Made by a program: the position numbers and the translations under genes
Assembly (NCBI RefSeq): GCF_017742995.1
Contig: NZ_CP072425.1
Span: 2,232,001 to 2,296,000 of the forward strand
Length of the DNA: 64,000 nt
Reading direction: 5' to 3'
Source: Pseudoalteromonas viridis
GTDB lineage: Bacteria; Pseudomonadota; Gammaproteobacteria; Enterobacterales; Alteromonadaceae
Notes under the pieces: generated by a model
Database searches by the model: none
Seen by the model: the letters and a program-made list of their open reading frames with translations, nothing else
What the model was told of the DNA's origin: nothing
In this document: piece after piece, positions 30,485 to 41,639 of the stretch
Position numbering within the stretch: the first letter of the stretch is position 1
Layout: the number at the start of each line of letters is the position of its first letter

Positions 30485-30618
30485 AAATACAGCTTATAGA
30501 TACGAATGAGTGGCTATTTTACGGCCCGCAAAGGGACTTTGGCAAGCAAGCGGGTGGATGGCGCTGCCTTTTCCCTGCTATTACGGTTATACTTTGCAGG
30601 TAAACCAATGAGGTAGGT

Positions 30619-31350
30619 ATGCTGTCGAAAAATCAACAAAAGCTGCTCCGTGCGCTGGCGCAAAAAAAATATCGTAAACAATATGGCCAATACCTGGTAC
30701 AGGGTGCCAAAAATGTGCAGGAGCTGCTGAGCGCGGGCAAGCCGGTGAAACAGATCTTTGCCACTGCTGAGTTTATTGCCGACCATCAGTTGCTGTTGAA
30801 TAATCATGAAGTAGTGACGTGTGATGAGGCCGAGCTGAGTAAAGTCAGTACTCTGGTCAGTAACAATGCGGCCATTGCCATTGCTGAGACAGAGCCGCAA
30901 GCTGAGTTGAATACCCAAGGGCTGGTCCTGGCGCTGGACGGCGTCTCCGACCCCGGCAACCTGGGCACCATTATTCGTGTTGCGGACTGGTATGGTTTGC
31001 GCCAGATTGTGCTAAGCGAGCACTGTGCCGACCACCTGAATCCCAAAGTGATCAGTGCAACTATGGGCTCTTTTGCCCGGGTTGATGTGATCAGAACCGA
31101 TCTATGCGCGTTGCTAAAAACCTACGAGGGGCCGATTTATGGGGCGTTTCTGGAAGGTCAAAGCGTGCATACTACGTCGTTTACAGCGCAAGGCATTTTG
31201 GTGATGGGCAGCGAATCGCACGGGATCAGTGAGGCGGTGGCAGAGCATATCAATCAGCCTGTCACCATTCCGGCATTTGGCGGCGCGGAGTCGCTGAATG
31301 TGGCGATGGCCACGGGGATCATCCTCGATAACATCAAGCGCCACGGTTAA
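30619..31350 (+). CDS. TrmH/SpoU-family RNA 2'-O-methyltransferase
   Basis: 243 residues. An N-terminal RNA-binding domain (KLLRALAQKKYRKQYGQYLV, QGAKNVQELLS) is followed by the knotted SPOUT methyltransferase core: motif 1 GVSDPGNLGTIIRVADWYG, motif 2 ILVMGSESHGISEAV, and motif 3 IPAFGGAESLNVAMATGIIL. The family methylates ribose in rRNA or tRNA, but target cannot be told from sequence. It is on the same strand as smc, 46 bp upstream, so may be part of the smc-zipA-ligA transcript. Confidence 0.93.
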   Translation: MLSKNQQKLLRALAQKKYRKQYGQYLVQGAKNVQELLSAGKPVKQIFATAEFIADHQLLLNNHEVVTCDEAELSKVSTLVSNNAAIAIAETEPQAELNTQGLVLALDGVSDPGNLGTIIRVADWYGLRQIVLSEHCADHLNPKVISATMGSFARVDVIRTDLCALLKTYEGPIYGAFLEGQSVHTTSFTAQGILVMGSESHGISEAVAEHINQPVTIPAFGGAESLNVAMATGIILDNIKRHG

Positions 31351-31396
31351 GGTGGTGGCTTTGAATCTGTGTGATTGCACTTAAGCTTTTGTTTCT

Positions 31397-34300
31397 ATGC
31401 GCCTGAGTAGCATTAAACTGGCCGGCTTTAAATCTTTTGTCGAGCCCACCAAAATTCCTTTCCCGGAGCCGATGACCTGTGTTGTCGGTCCCAACGGGTG
31501 TGGCAAATCTAACGTGATTGATGCGGTGCGCTGGGTGCTGGGTGAAAGCTCCGCCAAAAACCTCCGCGGCGATGCCATGACCGACGTGATCTTCAACGGT
31601 TCAACCCACCGTAAACCCGTCTCTCAGGCTTCCGTTGAGCTGCTGTTCGATAACACGCAAGGGCGTTTGCCCGGCTCTATGGCCGACCGTACCCAGGTTG
31701 CGATAAAACGTCTGGTGACTCGCGATGGCCAGTCGCTGTATTTTCTCAACGGCAGTAAATGCCGCAAACGTGATATCACCGATATTTTTCTTGGCACCGG
31801 CCTTGGCCCACGCAGTTATGCCATCATAGAGCAGGGGATGATCTCGCGACTGATTGAGAGCAAGCCGCAGGAGCTGCGCATTTTTTTGGAAGAAGCCGCC
31901 GGGGTGTCCAAGTATAAAGAGCGTCGCCGGGAAACCCAGACGCGGATCAAAAGCACTCGTGAGAACCTTGAGCGGTTGCTGGATATGCGTCAGGAGCTGC
32001 AAAATCAGCTCGACAGACTGGCCAAACAGGCCGAAGCCGCGCGCCAGTACCGAGATCTCAAGGCCCAGGAGCGTACCCTGAAAGGCCAGCTGGCGGTGTT
32101 AAAGTGGCAGGAATTACATGCCAAACAACAGGAAAAAACCACTCAGATTGCTAAGCTGAACGAGCAGCTGACCTTTTTAGAGCAGGCTCACGGCGGGCAC
32201 GACGATGTACTGGCGAGCTTTGAGCAGCAGGTCACCCACTTTAGTGATGCGCAGGCTGCATTACAACAGCAGCTGCACAGTACACAAACCCAGTTAACCC
32301 GCATTGAACAGCAAAAGATCCACCTGAGTGAGAAACGTCGTGAACTGACAGATAAACACACCCAGTTGAAGGAAGAAATTGCGCAGGCTCAGGCGCTTTA
32401 TGAACAACAACAGCAGCATTGTGCAGAGCTCACAGAGCAGTGTGAAGCGCATCAGGAGGCAACTCAGATCAGTGCCGAAAAGCTCGCTGAAGCTGAGCTG
32501 CTTATTGATGAAAAAATGCAGCAGCTACAAGCACAGGAAGCAAGCTGCCAGACGGCGCAACAGGCTTTGGAAAAAGCACGCCAGCATACTCAGCAGTGTC
32601 AGCTGGCGCTGCAACGCCTGACACAACAGAGGCAGCATCAGAGCCAGCGGCAGGCGCAACTGGAGCAGCAACAAGCCCAGCACAGTGCGCAAAACCCGGC
32701 TGAGACGCTCGCCGAGCAACAAAAGGCGCATCAGGAGCTGGTGCATGCAATGGCCATCTCGCAACAAGAAAACCAGCGGCTGGGCGCAGAGCTGCAACGT
32801 CTGAGCGAAGCCAGAACGGCACTGCAAAACAAATGTCAGGCGCAACAAGTCAGGCTCGGACAGGCGCAGGCTCAGGTTCAGGCGCTGGAAAAACTTACCC
32901 GTGCCCAGCAAGGCGACAGCCAGGATGCGCCAGGAGAGCCACTTCTTAGTGTACTGAGAGCTGAGCCGGGGCTTGAAGCGATTGTTGAGCGTGCCATGTT
33001 AGGGCTGGGGTCACTGCGGATCACTGAACAAGACTGCGCCAGCCGTATCTGGCCTGCGCCTGAGGGCGAAAAAACGCCGGGCAGTGTGGCAACGCTTGTG
33101 CAGTCAGAAATTTACCCGGACTTTCTCAACCAGATTGAATGGCTTGGGCAGGCTCGCCATTTTAGCGCCCGTGGTGCGTTTTTTGCCGCTATCGATGACG
33201 AAGGCACCCTGTATGGCGGCAACTGGCAGGCGCAGGAGGAAGATGCACAGTCGGGTAGCCTGCTTGCCCATTACAGCGAACTGCGCGCTCACAAGGCTGC
33301 ATTGCCACAAATCGAAGCACAGCTGAGTGAGCTGGAAGCGTCACTGACGCCTTTGGAGAGCGCTGTGACAACGTGTTCACAACAGCTCGAAGCGAACAAG
33401 CAAGCGGTCCATGAGGCGGCCAAACAGGTGGCCAGCAGCCAGACCCGGGTCGATATGTTGCTCGCTCAGCAAGCCAGCTGGCAGCAGCAAAGCAGCCAGC
33501 TTGAGCGCAGCCAGCTTGAGCTGGACGAGCAGAGCGAGTTGCTGGTGGCGCAGCTTGAAGAAAGCGAGCAGGCCCTGTGGCAGGCAGAAGAAGCGCAAGA
33601 ACAGCTGCAACAGCAAATGAACCAGGCGGGCGAGGCACTCGAAGCACTCAAGCGGGCACATCAGCAGCAGCAACAACAGCAGCGCGATATTCAGCAACAG
33701 CACCACCAGGCCAAAATGAAACTCCAGCAGGCGCAAAGCGATGCACAACTGGGTCAGACCAAACTCAGCCATCTGGCGCAAAGTTTGAAGCAGGGCACTG
33801 AAGCGCAGGCTCAGGTGCAGCAGCAACTAAGCAGCTGCGATGAGCCCGGAGTTGAGCTGGAGCAACAGCAAACCGAGCTGCTGATCCGTCATACTGAACT
33901 GGAGCAGGCTGCAAAGGAAACGGCAGCAAAGCTGAGTGACGCAAAACAGCAACTCGCCGACAAACAGCTGGCACTCAAAGATGCCCAGGCAAAAAGCACC
34001 CAGCTTAAAGAGCAACGCCAGCAGCTAGCGCTTCAGGAGCAAAGCCTGATGGTCAAGGCGCAGGCCGCGCTTGAACCTTTAGTTGAGCTTCGTCAGACAC
34101 TTAAAGACGTATTAGCGCAGCTACCGGAAGATGCGCAGGCCAGCAGTCATCAGGGCAAGCTGACCCGGATTGGGCAGCAGCTGAGTTTGCTCGGTGCCGT
34201 TAACCTGGCGGCGATCGAAGAATTTGATGAGGCACAGCAGCGCAAGCGTTACCTTGACGAGCAGCTGGATGACCTCAGTGCGGCACTGGAAACGCTCGAA

Positions 34301-34804
34301 GGCGCCATTCGTAAGATTGACCGCGAAACACGTAGTCGTTTTAAAAGCACCTTTGATCAGGTTAATCAGGGGCTGGCAGAGCTGTTTCCCAAGGTATTTG
34401 GCGGCGGCAGTGCTTATCTGGAACTGACCAGTGATGACCTGCTGGAGAGTGGGGTAAGCATCATGGCAAGACCACCGGGTAAGAAAAACTCGACAATTCA
34501 TCTGTTAAGTGGTGGAGAAAAAGCCCTGACCGCATTATCATTGGTATTTTCAATATTTAGACTAAATCCAGCCCCGTTTTGTATGCTGGATGAAGTAGAT
34601 GCACCGCTGGACGATGCGAACGTTGGACGCTTCTGCCGACTGGTCGAAGAAATGTCGCAAACGGTGCAGTTTATTTACATCAGCCATAATAAGGTCGCAA
34701 TGGAAATGGCGGGCCGGCTGACGGGGGTAACCATGGCGGAACCCGGGGTTTCACGTATGGTTGCCGTAGACATAGAACAAGCAGTGCAAATGGCGCATGC
34801 ATAA
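31397..34804 (+). CDS. smc: Chromosome segregation protein SMC
   Basis: 1135 residues. SMC forms a ring ATPase with ScpA/ScpB that organises the chromosome. Walker A is GPNGCGKS (31-38), the hinge lies about 515-640 (AEPGLEAIVERAMLGL), long glutamine-rich coiled coils flank it, the ABC signature is LLSGGEKALTALSL near 1035, and Walker B FCMLDEVDAPLDD near 1060. Its presence suggests use of the SMC-ScpAB rather than the MukBEF condensin, as in many non-enteric gammaproteobacteria. The coiled coil is unusually rich in CAG/CAA (for example HQQQQQQQRDIQQQHH). The gene is followed 16 bp later by zipA. Confidence 0.97.
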   Translation: MRLSSIKLAGFKSFVEPTKIPFPEPMTCVVGPNGCGKSNVIDAVRWVLGESSAKNLRGDAMTDVIFNGSTHRKPVSQASVELLFDNTQGRLPGSMADRTQVAIKRLVTRDGQSLYFLNGSKCRKRDITDIFLGTGLGPRSYAIIEQGMISRLIESKPQELRIFLEEAAGVSKYKERRRETQTRIKSTRENLERLLDMRQELQNQLDRLAKQAEAARQYRDLKAQERTLKGQLAVLKWQELHAKQQEKTTQIAKLNEQLTFLEQAHGGHDDVLASFEQQVTHFSDAQAALQQQLHSTQTQLTRIEQQKIHLSEKRRELTDKHTQLKEEIAQAQALYEQQQQHCAELTEQCEAHQEATQISAEKLAEAELLIDEKMQQLQAQEASCQTAQQALEKARQHTQQCQLALQRLTQQRQHQSQRQAQLEQQQAQHSAQNPAETLAEQQKAHQELVHAMAISQQENQRLGAELQRLSEARTALQNKCQAQQVRLGQAQAQVQALEKLTRAQQGDSQDAPGEPLLSVLRAEPGLEAIVERAMLGLGSLRITEQDCASRIWPAPEGEKTPGSVATLVQSEIYPDFLNQIEWLGQARHFSARGAFFAAIDDEGTLYGGNWQAQEEDAQSGSLLAHYSELRAHKAALPQIEAQLSELEASLTPLESAVTTCSQQLEANKQAVHEAAKQVASSQTRVDMLLAQQASWQQQSSQLERSQLELDEQSELLVAQLEESEQALWQAEEAQEQLQQQMNQAGEALEALKRAHQQQQQQQRDIQQQHHQAKMKLQQAQSDAQLGQTKLSHLAQSLKQGTEAQAQVQQQLSSCDEPGVELEQQQTELLIRHTELEQAAKETAAKLSDAKQQLADKQLALKDAQAKSTQLKEQRQQLALQEQSLMVKAQAALEPLVELRQTLKDVLAQLPEDAQASSHQGKLTRIGQQLSLLGAVNLAAIEEFDEAQQRKRYLDEQLDDLSAALETLEGAIRKIDRETRSRFKSTFDQVNQGLAELFPKVFGGGSAYLELTSDDLLESGVSIMARPPGKKNSTIHLLSGGEKALTALSLVFSIFRLNPAPFCMLDEVDAPLDDANVGRFCRLVEEMSQTVQFIYISHNKVAMEMAGRLTGVTMAEPGVSRMVAVDIEQAVQMAHA

Positions 34805-34820
34805 TAAGTAAAGGTGAGCA

Positions 34821-35549
34821 ATGGCCACAGAATTAAGATGGGCATTAATCGTGATCAGTGCACTGATCATTGGTGGATTATTGATACATGGCTTATGGTC
34901 GGTGAGAAAAAAAGAGAACCAGGACACCGATAACCCCGCAGCCAACAAGCAACCCGCAGCCGCGCCTCAGCCGCAGCGCGAGGAAGAGCCACAGCTGGAT
35001 GAAATGAGCTTTTCTGCTGTCGATGAAGACAAAGAGTCTGCACTGGCCCAAAGCCAAAGCGAAGCGGCAGATACCCCTACAGGCGCTGCCGAGCAACATG
35101 AAGAGGTACAGCAGGAGGCTGATTCACAGGAAACAGCGCCGCAGGACTTTATTATTCTCCATATCGAGATGCCAGAAGGGCTGACAATGGCGGGCTCTAA
35201 GCTGTTGCCATGTGTACTGAGTCTTGGCTTTAAGTACTCGGATGAAGGCTTTTTCAACCGTCATGTAGAGTCATCCGGCAATGGCCCGGTCTTGTTCCGG
35301 TTAGTGAATATGTATAACCCGGGCACGTTCGATATCGACAATATGGAACAGTTCAGCACCGGTGGCGTCAGCCTGTTTATGACGTTGCCGTGCGAAGGCG
35401 ACAGCATGGCGGCGTTCAATATGCTGCACAGCGCCGCGAAAAAGTTGGCCGATGAATTTGGTGCCAGTGTGCTGGACAGCAGTCGTGAGCCACTCACTGT
35501 GAATACCACCCGTGCCTATGTTGAAAAGGTACGCGAGTATACCGTTTAA
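34821..35549 (+). CDS. zipA: Cell-division protein ZipA
   Basis: 242 residues. ZipA anchors FtsZ filaments to the inner membrane. N-terminal membrane anchor (LRWALIVISALIIGGLLIHG), short basic turn (RKKENQ), a Pro/Gln/Glu-rich linker about 30-105, and the C-terminal FtsZ-binding domain about 110-242 (DFIILHIEMPEGLTMAGSKL, SLFMTLPCEGDSMAAFNMLH). Between smc and ligA in the usual order. Followed by a strong terminator. Confidence 0.97.
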   Translation: MATELRWALIVISALIIGGLLIHGLWSVRKKENQDTDNPAANKQPAAAPQPQREEEPQLDEMSFSAVDEDKESALAQSQSEAADTPTGAAEQHEEVQQEADSQETAPQDFIILHIEMPEGLTMAGSKLLPCVLSLGFKYSDEGFFNRHVESSGNGPVLFRLVNMYNPGTFDIDNMEQFSTGGVSLFMTLPCEGDSMAAFNMLHSAAKKLADEFGASVLDSSREPLTVNTTRAYVEKVREYTV

Positions 35550-35583
35550 GCGTTAATACTGCCTGCGGGCATAGACGCGACAG

Positions 35584-35612
35584 AGCCACGGACTTAGGTC
35601 CGTGGCTTTTTG
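35584..35612 (+). terminator. Rho-independent terminator between zipA and ligA
   Basis: A perfect 10-bp stem AGCCACGGAC/GTCCGTGGCT with loop TTAG, then TTTTTG. It lies 19 bp before ligA, so ligA may be partly uncoupled from smc-zipA. Confidence 0.9.
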
Positions 35613-35621
35613 TGTTATTAA

Positions 35622-37652
<2,031 letters not shown>

Positions 37653-37730
37653 TACCAATTGCATTTAATACCTGTTCAATTTGAAGGAGCAAATAGAACA
37701 CTTAATTAAGCAAATTGGTATAAACAACAG

Positions 37731-37751
37731 GCGGGCTATTAGCCCGCCATC
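37731..37751 (+). repeat. Inverted repeat after ligA
   Basis: GGCGGGCT/AGCCCGCC arms with a three-base ATT loop, 80 bp after the ligA stop. No strong T-run follows, so it is at best a weak terminator or 3'-end stabiliser. Confidence 0.5.
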
Positions 37752-37767
37752 AAATAAGAGAAGTGGT

Positions 37768-38253
37768 ATGAGCAAGTTACAGGCGGGGTACGGGCCCGAA
37801 TACTGGGATAAATACGGGGTATATCGCACGCCTGTTGGATTTAATCTGACCTTACTGGTGTTGCTCAGACCCTTGTTCCTTTGGCTGGTTTCAGCCTTGA
37901 CCTGGCGTCCAGATCTGGATCTCATGTCCTTGTTTTTCCATTCAAAGCAGCATTTTTTTGTAGCTGTGATGATAGCCAGTCTGGCACTGCTTCCAACTGT
38001 GCTGTTTTCTTTGCGCAGGCCAACCAGCTCACCTAAGTTAGCCCGCTACTGGCGTCATATGCGCTGGCCATTGCTGATAGCCGCCTGTCTGGACTTAGCC
38101 TGGCTGGGGATGCAAATTGTTCAGGCACACTATCAATTCTCTTTCTATTTGGCCATTCAGGCTGTACTGGTCTGCTGGGTTATTTTGTATTTGCTTAAAA
38201 GTCGATACTTAACGTGTTTTTTTGGGGATTGGCCGGAACCTGAAAATAATTGA
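37768..38253 (+). CDS. DUF2919 (YfeZ-like) inner-membrane protein
   Basis: 161 residues from ATG at 37768 (AGAAG just upstream). A frame opening at 37681 would run through the inverted repeat and is less likely. Four hydrophobic segments (LTLLVLLRPLFLWLVSAL, HFFVAVMIASLALLPTVLF, WPLLIAACLDLAWLGMQIV, LAIQAVLVCWVILYLL). The start GYGPEYWDKYGVYRTPVGF and the ending SRYLTCFFGDWPE fit the DUF2919 pattern as I remember it. Function unknown. Confidence 0.7.
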   Translation: MSKLQAGYGPEYWDKYGVYRTPVGFNLTLLVLLRPLFLWLVSALTWRPDLDLMSLFFHSKQHFFVAVMIASLALLPTVLFSLRRPTSSPKLARYWRHMRWPLLIAACLDLAWLGMQIVQAHYQFSFYLAIQAVLVCWVILYLLKSRYLTCFFGDWPEPENN

Positions 38254-38424
38254 CTTGACGCTGAGGGGCAGACAACTAAACATAAGGGCGATCGTGGTTT
38301 TCATATTGGCGTAAAAATATCACGCTAGTCTGATCCGGACTGGCTTGTGTCACTCTATAACAATAAGACAAAACGCTTGTGTTTGCCGATATGGAGTCAC
38401 CCAATATCAACCGGAGAAAGAGAC

Positions 38425-38880
38425 ATGTTAACTTGGCGAGATATTCTGCAGTTCGCAGACAACGGCAACCCACAGCCACCCAGGCGGGTTGAAAAAAACC
38501 TGATGCAGTGGCAGGCGCTGCTTGAACCTTCCGTATTTCATATCACACGTAACCGGGGCACTGAGCGTCCTTTCAGCTCGCAAAGCTGTAGTGTGTTCTC
38601 ACCGGGTAAATACCACTGTGCCTGCTGTGACCAACTGTTGTTTGATGCCGAAGAAAAGTATGACAGCGGCTCTGGCTGGCCTGCGTTTACTCAACCTTAC
38701 AGCGCTGACTCTGTGGCCTATAAACTGGACAGATCGCACGGTATGGACCGGGTAGAGATAGTGTGTAATGTGTGTGATGCCCACTTGGGCCACGTGTTTC
38801 CGGATGGCCCTAAGCCCAGCGGCTTGCGCTATTGTGTGAACGCACTGGCGCTGAAAAAGCACGAAGAAGGCACGCATTGA
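38425..38880 (+). CDS. msrB: Peptide-methionine (R)-S-oxide reductase MsrB
   Basis: 151 residues from ATG at 38425, which has GGAGAAAG upstream; a longer frame opens at 38347 without one. MsrB reduces the R epimer of methionine sulfoxide in proteins. Zn-binding pairs are CACC (YHCACCDQLLF) and CNVC (VCNVCDAHLGHVF), SGSGWPAFTQP is the substrate segment, and the catalytic Cys is C137 in GLRYCVNALAL. The N-terminus (LTWRDILQFADNGNPQPPRR) is longer than the core MsrB, as in a subset of marine homologues as far as I recall. Convergent with the receiver-TPR gene, 17 bp apart. Confidence 0.95.
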   Translation: MLTWRDILQFADNGNPQPPRRVEKNLMQWQALLEPSVFHITRNRGTERPFSSQSCSVFSPGKYHCACCDQLLFDAEEKYDSGSGWPAFTQPYSADSVAYKLDRSHGMDRVEIVCNVCDAHLGHVFPDGPKPSGLRYCVNALALKKHEEGTH

Positions 38881-38897
38881 GTAGCACTTTTACCTGA

Positions 38898-40532
38898 TTA
38901 AGGCTTAAAATCCAGGTTCATTTCTGCAAGCTGTGCCTGCAGTTTCTCAAATCGCTCCTGCTGTTCAGGCTCTAGGTGCGCGGCGCTGAGTGTTTTGTAG
39001 CATTTGGCAGCCAGATTTGAGTTGAACGTGGTGGCTTTCTTCCCTGTTGCGTCGGCAAGACACTGGAGCAAATTGAGTGCAATACTGGCGTTTTTGGGCA
39101 TGACCCGAAATGCCTGTGTAAAGGCTTCCAGTGCGACATCCAACTGCCCCTTCTGAAATTGCTTTACGGCATGATTGTTTAACTCTTTTGGTCCCATAGT
39201 GATATTGCGACGTTCATCCTGCTGTTGTTGTAGCAGGTGCATAAAGGCGGGATCGTTTTGTTGCTGGTGACGTTCGCAGTGCGTGATGATCTGACCAAAT
39301 AACGCCTCTGCTTTGTGCTGAAACCCAAGCTCATGAAATGCTTTTGCTTTATCTAATGCGGCATCAACCGAGCGGATCTGAGGCTCATCTTCCAGTTGCT
39401 CCATCAGTTGTCGCGCTTTGCTGTGCTCATCTTTAAGATAATGCAGCCGCGCGTTCAGCACATCAATTTGAGTCTGGTTATTCGCATTGGGAAACTGCTT
39501 TTTGAGATCACTCAGATATTGCTGGGTTTGCCGGGTGAGCCGGGTGATTTGATCGTGTTGATCTGTGCTCAGTGCAAAATCAATTCCGGCGCGGGCGGCG
39601 TTTAAATAGACGTCAGGGCTGTCATGCATCGAATAACGTGCAAAATTAGCGATTTCTTTTTGCGCGTTGTAACTACATTCATAATCATGATTGATCCGAG
39701 CTACTGTACTGAGAGATTTCTGCCGTTCGATATTACGTGGTGCAATCTGTGAGGCTTGCACTAAAGAAACCTGAGCTTCCTCAAACTGATTGAGTTTTAG
39801 CTCCAGGCGAGACAATAAATCCAACGCGGCCAGGCGAGTTTCACTTTTTTCGATCAAAGACTTAAGCATCTTCTGCGCCATGATGTCTTCGTTATTGGCG
39901 ATCAAGGTTTCCACCAGACCAAGCTTGGCCCAGGTAAACTTTTGCAATTCAAGCACAGAGCGGTAGAACTGTTTAGCCTCGTCATATTGCTTGAGCTGCA
40001 ATAGGGTCTCACCTTTTAGCTTGAGCAATATCGGGCTGTAAGCATGCTCACCGCTTTCAAGCTCTGAGTTAATAAGTTTTAGCGCCTTGGAGTAGTTTTC
40101 GTCGTCAATCAGATTGTAGAGCGTTTTAAGGCTACGTTTGCGCTTTAATACACGCTCGATTCGTGACTTGAGTTCTTTAATACTGAAAGGCTTTACCAGA
40201 AAGTCATCAGGCTGTAACTCAACAATACTGTGCACCAGTTCGGGGCTGGTTTCGGCTGAGGTGAAAATAAACCCGGTACTTTGACGGATCAGGCGCTTTT
40301 TAAGTAGCTCTTCGTAAAGCTGATACCCATTCTGGCGTTTGCTCAGGTCAAATGAGCAGATAATCAAATCAAATTTATGATGGATACAGCTTTCCTTTGC
40401 CAGTTGGGCATTTTCGGCAAACTGGACGTTTTTATATGCCAGCTGGTCCAGCGACTGTTTAATATAGCTCAGCGCCAGTTGCTGTTCTTCCACGATCAAA
40501 ATTTTTGCATTTACAAAGGGTTGAACAGACAT
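38898..40532 (-). CDS. Receiver-TPR protein with altered phospho-acceptor site
   Basis: 544 residues. Receiver-like domain about 10-130 (ILIVEEQQLALSYIKQSL, IFTSAETSPELV, FLVKPFSIKEL) followed by TPR-like helical repeats about 150-520 (for example LLQLKQYDEAKQFYRSVLEL, AVKQFQKGQLDVALEAFTQA). The acidic pocket, Thr and Lys are kept, but the segment that normally carries the phospho-Asp reads LIICSFDLSKRQNGYQ, with S60 in the usual Asp place and D62 two residues later. Regulators of this receiver-TPR form occur in Vibrio and relatives and probably act by protein contacts, since no DNA-binding or enzymatic domain is present. Confidence 0.88.
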   Translation of the reverse strand: MSVQPFVNAKILIVEEQQLALSYIKQSLDQLAYKNVQFAENAQLAKESCIHHKFDLIICSFDLSKRQNGYQLYEELLKKRLIRQSTGFIFTSAETSPELVHSIVELQPDDFLVKPFSIKELKSRIERVLKRKRSLKTLYNLIDDENYSKALKLINSELESGEHAYSPILLKLKGETLLQLKQYDEAKQFYRSVLELQKFTWAKLGLVETLIANNEDIMAQKMLKSLIEKSETRLAALDLLSRLELKLNQFEEAQVSLVQASQIAPRNIERQKSLSTVARINHDYECSYNAQKEIANFARYSMHDSPDVYLNAARAGIDFALSTDQHDQITRLTRQTQQYLSDLKKQFPNANNQTQIDVLNARLHYLKDEHSKARQLMEQLEDEPQIRSVDAALDKAKAFHELGFQHKAEALFGQIITHCERHQQQNDPAFMHLLQQQQDERRNITMGPKELNNHAVKQFQKGQLDVALEAFTQAFRVMPKNASIALNLLQCLADATGKKATTFNSNLAAKCYKTLSAAHLEPEQQERFEKLQAQLAEMNLDFKP

Positions 40533-40752
40533 AAAGTGAAAGCTAAAGGAATAAACTTAGAATGCTTTTAGTCTAGTCGTTTATCTTTTCTTTTGAAACA
40601 TAAGGATTAAAAAGCTTGGTAAGAATACAGAGAAAGTAGGGGGCCAGGCATTGTTTTGGATGAGCACGATATATCATTGACCAAATCATGGTTAATAGAA
40701 TAAAGAGAGTTTGACTGACTATTTTTGAAGTGATGGTGGTTTTTTGAAGTGA

Positions 40753-40825
40753 TGGTGGGTTGTACTGGACTTACACCTGTGATCCTCGCCTTGATTAGGT
40801 ATGAGTGCGATGTAGCATCGACCAA
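40753..40825 (-). pseudogene. Decayed tRNA-Val copy
   Basis: It keeps the tRNA-Val 3' end with CCA but has lost the conserved T-loop TTC (reads TGTAAGT), the anticodon arm and the D-arm. A CGATG/CATCG hairpin replaces the 5' half. Confidence 0.85.
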
Positions 40826-40883
40826 AATACGGAAGAAAAAACAGGACTTATAGAGATGTGGTTGGTGCTATTTTTTGAAGTGA

Positions 40884-40956
40884 TGGTGGGTTGTACTGGA
40901 CTTACACCTGTGACCCTCGCCTTGATTAGGTATGAGTGCGATGTAGCATCGACCAA
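40884..40956 (-). pseudogene. Decayed tRNA-Val copy, second unit of the 131-bp repeat
   Basis: Differs from the 40753 copy at one base noted (C for T in GTGACCC). Same damaged T-loop and same CGATG/CATCG hairpin. Confidence 0.85.
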
Positions 40957-41014
40957 AATACGGAAGAAAAAACAGGACTTATAGAGATGTGGTTGGTGCT
41001 ATTTTTTGAAGTGA

Positions 41015-41090
41015 TGGTGGGTTGTACTGGACTTGAACCAGTGACCCTCGCCTTGTAAGGGCGATGCTCTCCCAACTGAGCTAACAACCC
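41015..41090 (-). tRNA. tRNA-Val(TAC)
   Basis: A 76-nt tRNA with CCA. Reverse complement GGGTTGTTAGCTCAGTTGG; anticodon stem TCGCC/GGCGA with loop CTTACAA, TAC at 41055-41057. Confidence 0.97.
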
Positions 41091-41130
41091 ATGCATAGAT
41101 GCAGGTACATACTCTGTATTTCCGAAGAAA

Positions 41131-41206
41131 TGGTGGGTTGTACTGGACTTGAACCAGTGACCCTCGCCTTGTAAGGGCGATGCTCTCCCAACTGAGCTAA
41201 CAACCC
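41131..41206 (-). tRNA. tRNA-Val(TAC)
   Basis: A 76-nt identical copy, anticodon TAC at 41171-41173. Confidence 0.97.
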
Positions 41207-41233
41207 AGAGTATTTTTTACTAAGTCTTTAAGA

Positions 41234-41309
41234 TGGTGGGTTGTACTGGACTTGAACCAGTGACCTTCGCCTTGTAAGGGCGATGCTCTCCCAACTGAGC
41301 TAACAACCC
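41234..41309 (-). tRNA. tRNA-Val(TAC), one-base variant
   Basis: A 76-nt copy, anticodon at 41274-41276. One base of the variable loop differs (plus strand GACCTTCGC instead of GACCCTCGC); all stems still pair. Confidence 0.96.
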
Positions 41310-41343
41310 ATCTTAAAATTTTGTCAGAGTCTAGTCTTAGTTA

Positions 41344-41414
41344 TGGTGGGTTGTACTGACCTAAATCAGACCCCTCGTCTTGGTAAGAATGAGCGCGATG
41401 CTGCATCGACCAAG
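41344..41414 (-). pseudogene. Decayed tRNA-Val copy with hairpin core
   Basis: It keeps the CCA end and part of the T-arm but no anticodon arm. The 36 bases 41379-41414 form a nested hairpin (outer CTTGGT/ACCAAG, inner CGATG/CATCG) and are identical to 41604-41639. Confidence 0.85.
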
Positions 41415-41427
41415 TTTACCAAATTAA

Positions 41428-41503
41428 TGGTGGGTTGTACTGGACTTGAACCAGTGACCCTCGCCTTGTAAGGGCGATGCTCTCCCAACTGAGCTAACAA
41501 CCC
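41428..41503 (-). tRNA. tRNA-Val(TAC)
   Basis: A 76-nt copy, anticodon TAC at 41468-41470. Confidence 0.97.
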
Positions 41504-41566
41504 ATAACTATTCTGACTTTTGCGTATTGAGCCATAATTTTTTCTTCTTTTTAGACAAAAAGATTA

Positions 41567-41639
41567 TGGTGGGTTGTACTGACTTTAATTCAGTAACCCT
41601 TGTCTTGGTAAGAATGAGCGCGATGCTGCATCGACCAAG
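41567..41639 (-). pseudogene. Decayed tRNA-Val copy with hairpin core
   Basis: Its T-arm half differs at several bases from the 41344 copy, while the 36-base hairpin core (41604-41639) is identical to it. Confidence 0.85.

Larger units (their letters stand above)
40720..41014. repeat. 131-bp tandem repeat carrying decayed tRNA-Val copies
   Basis: Two near-identical units (from 40751 and 40882, 131 bp apart, one difference noted: GTGATCC versus GTGACCC) lead into an intact tRNA-Val at 41015, whose upstream TTTTTTGAAGTGATGG is again the same. A shorter fragment (TTTTTGAAGTGATGGTGG) precedes the first unit near 40720. Clear sign of recent unequal recombination inside the array. Confidence 0.9.

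Noticed and set aside
31397..34804. Long minus-strand frames opposite smc (for example Leu-rich stretches at 32.5-33.8 kb)
   Set aside because: They are antisense to Gln-rich coiled-coil codons (CAG/CAA read as Leu/Cys codons) and have no start signals.
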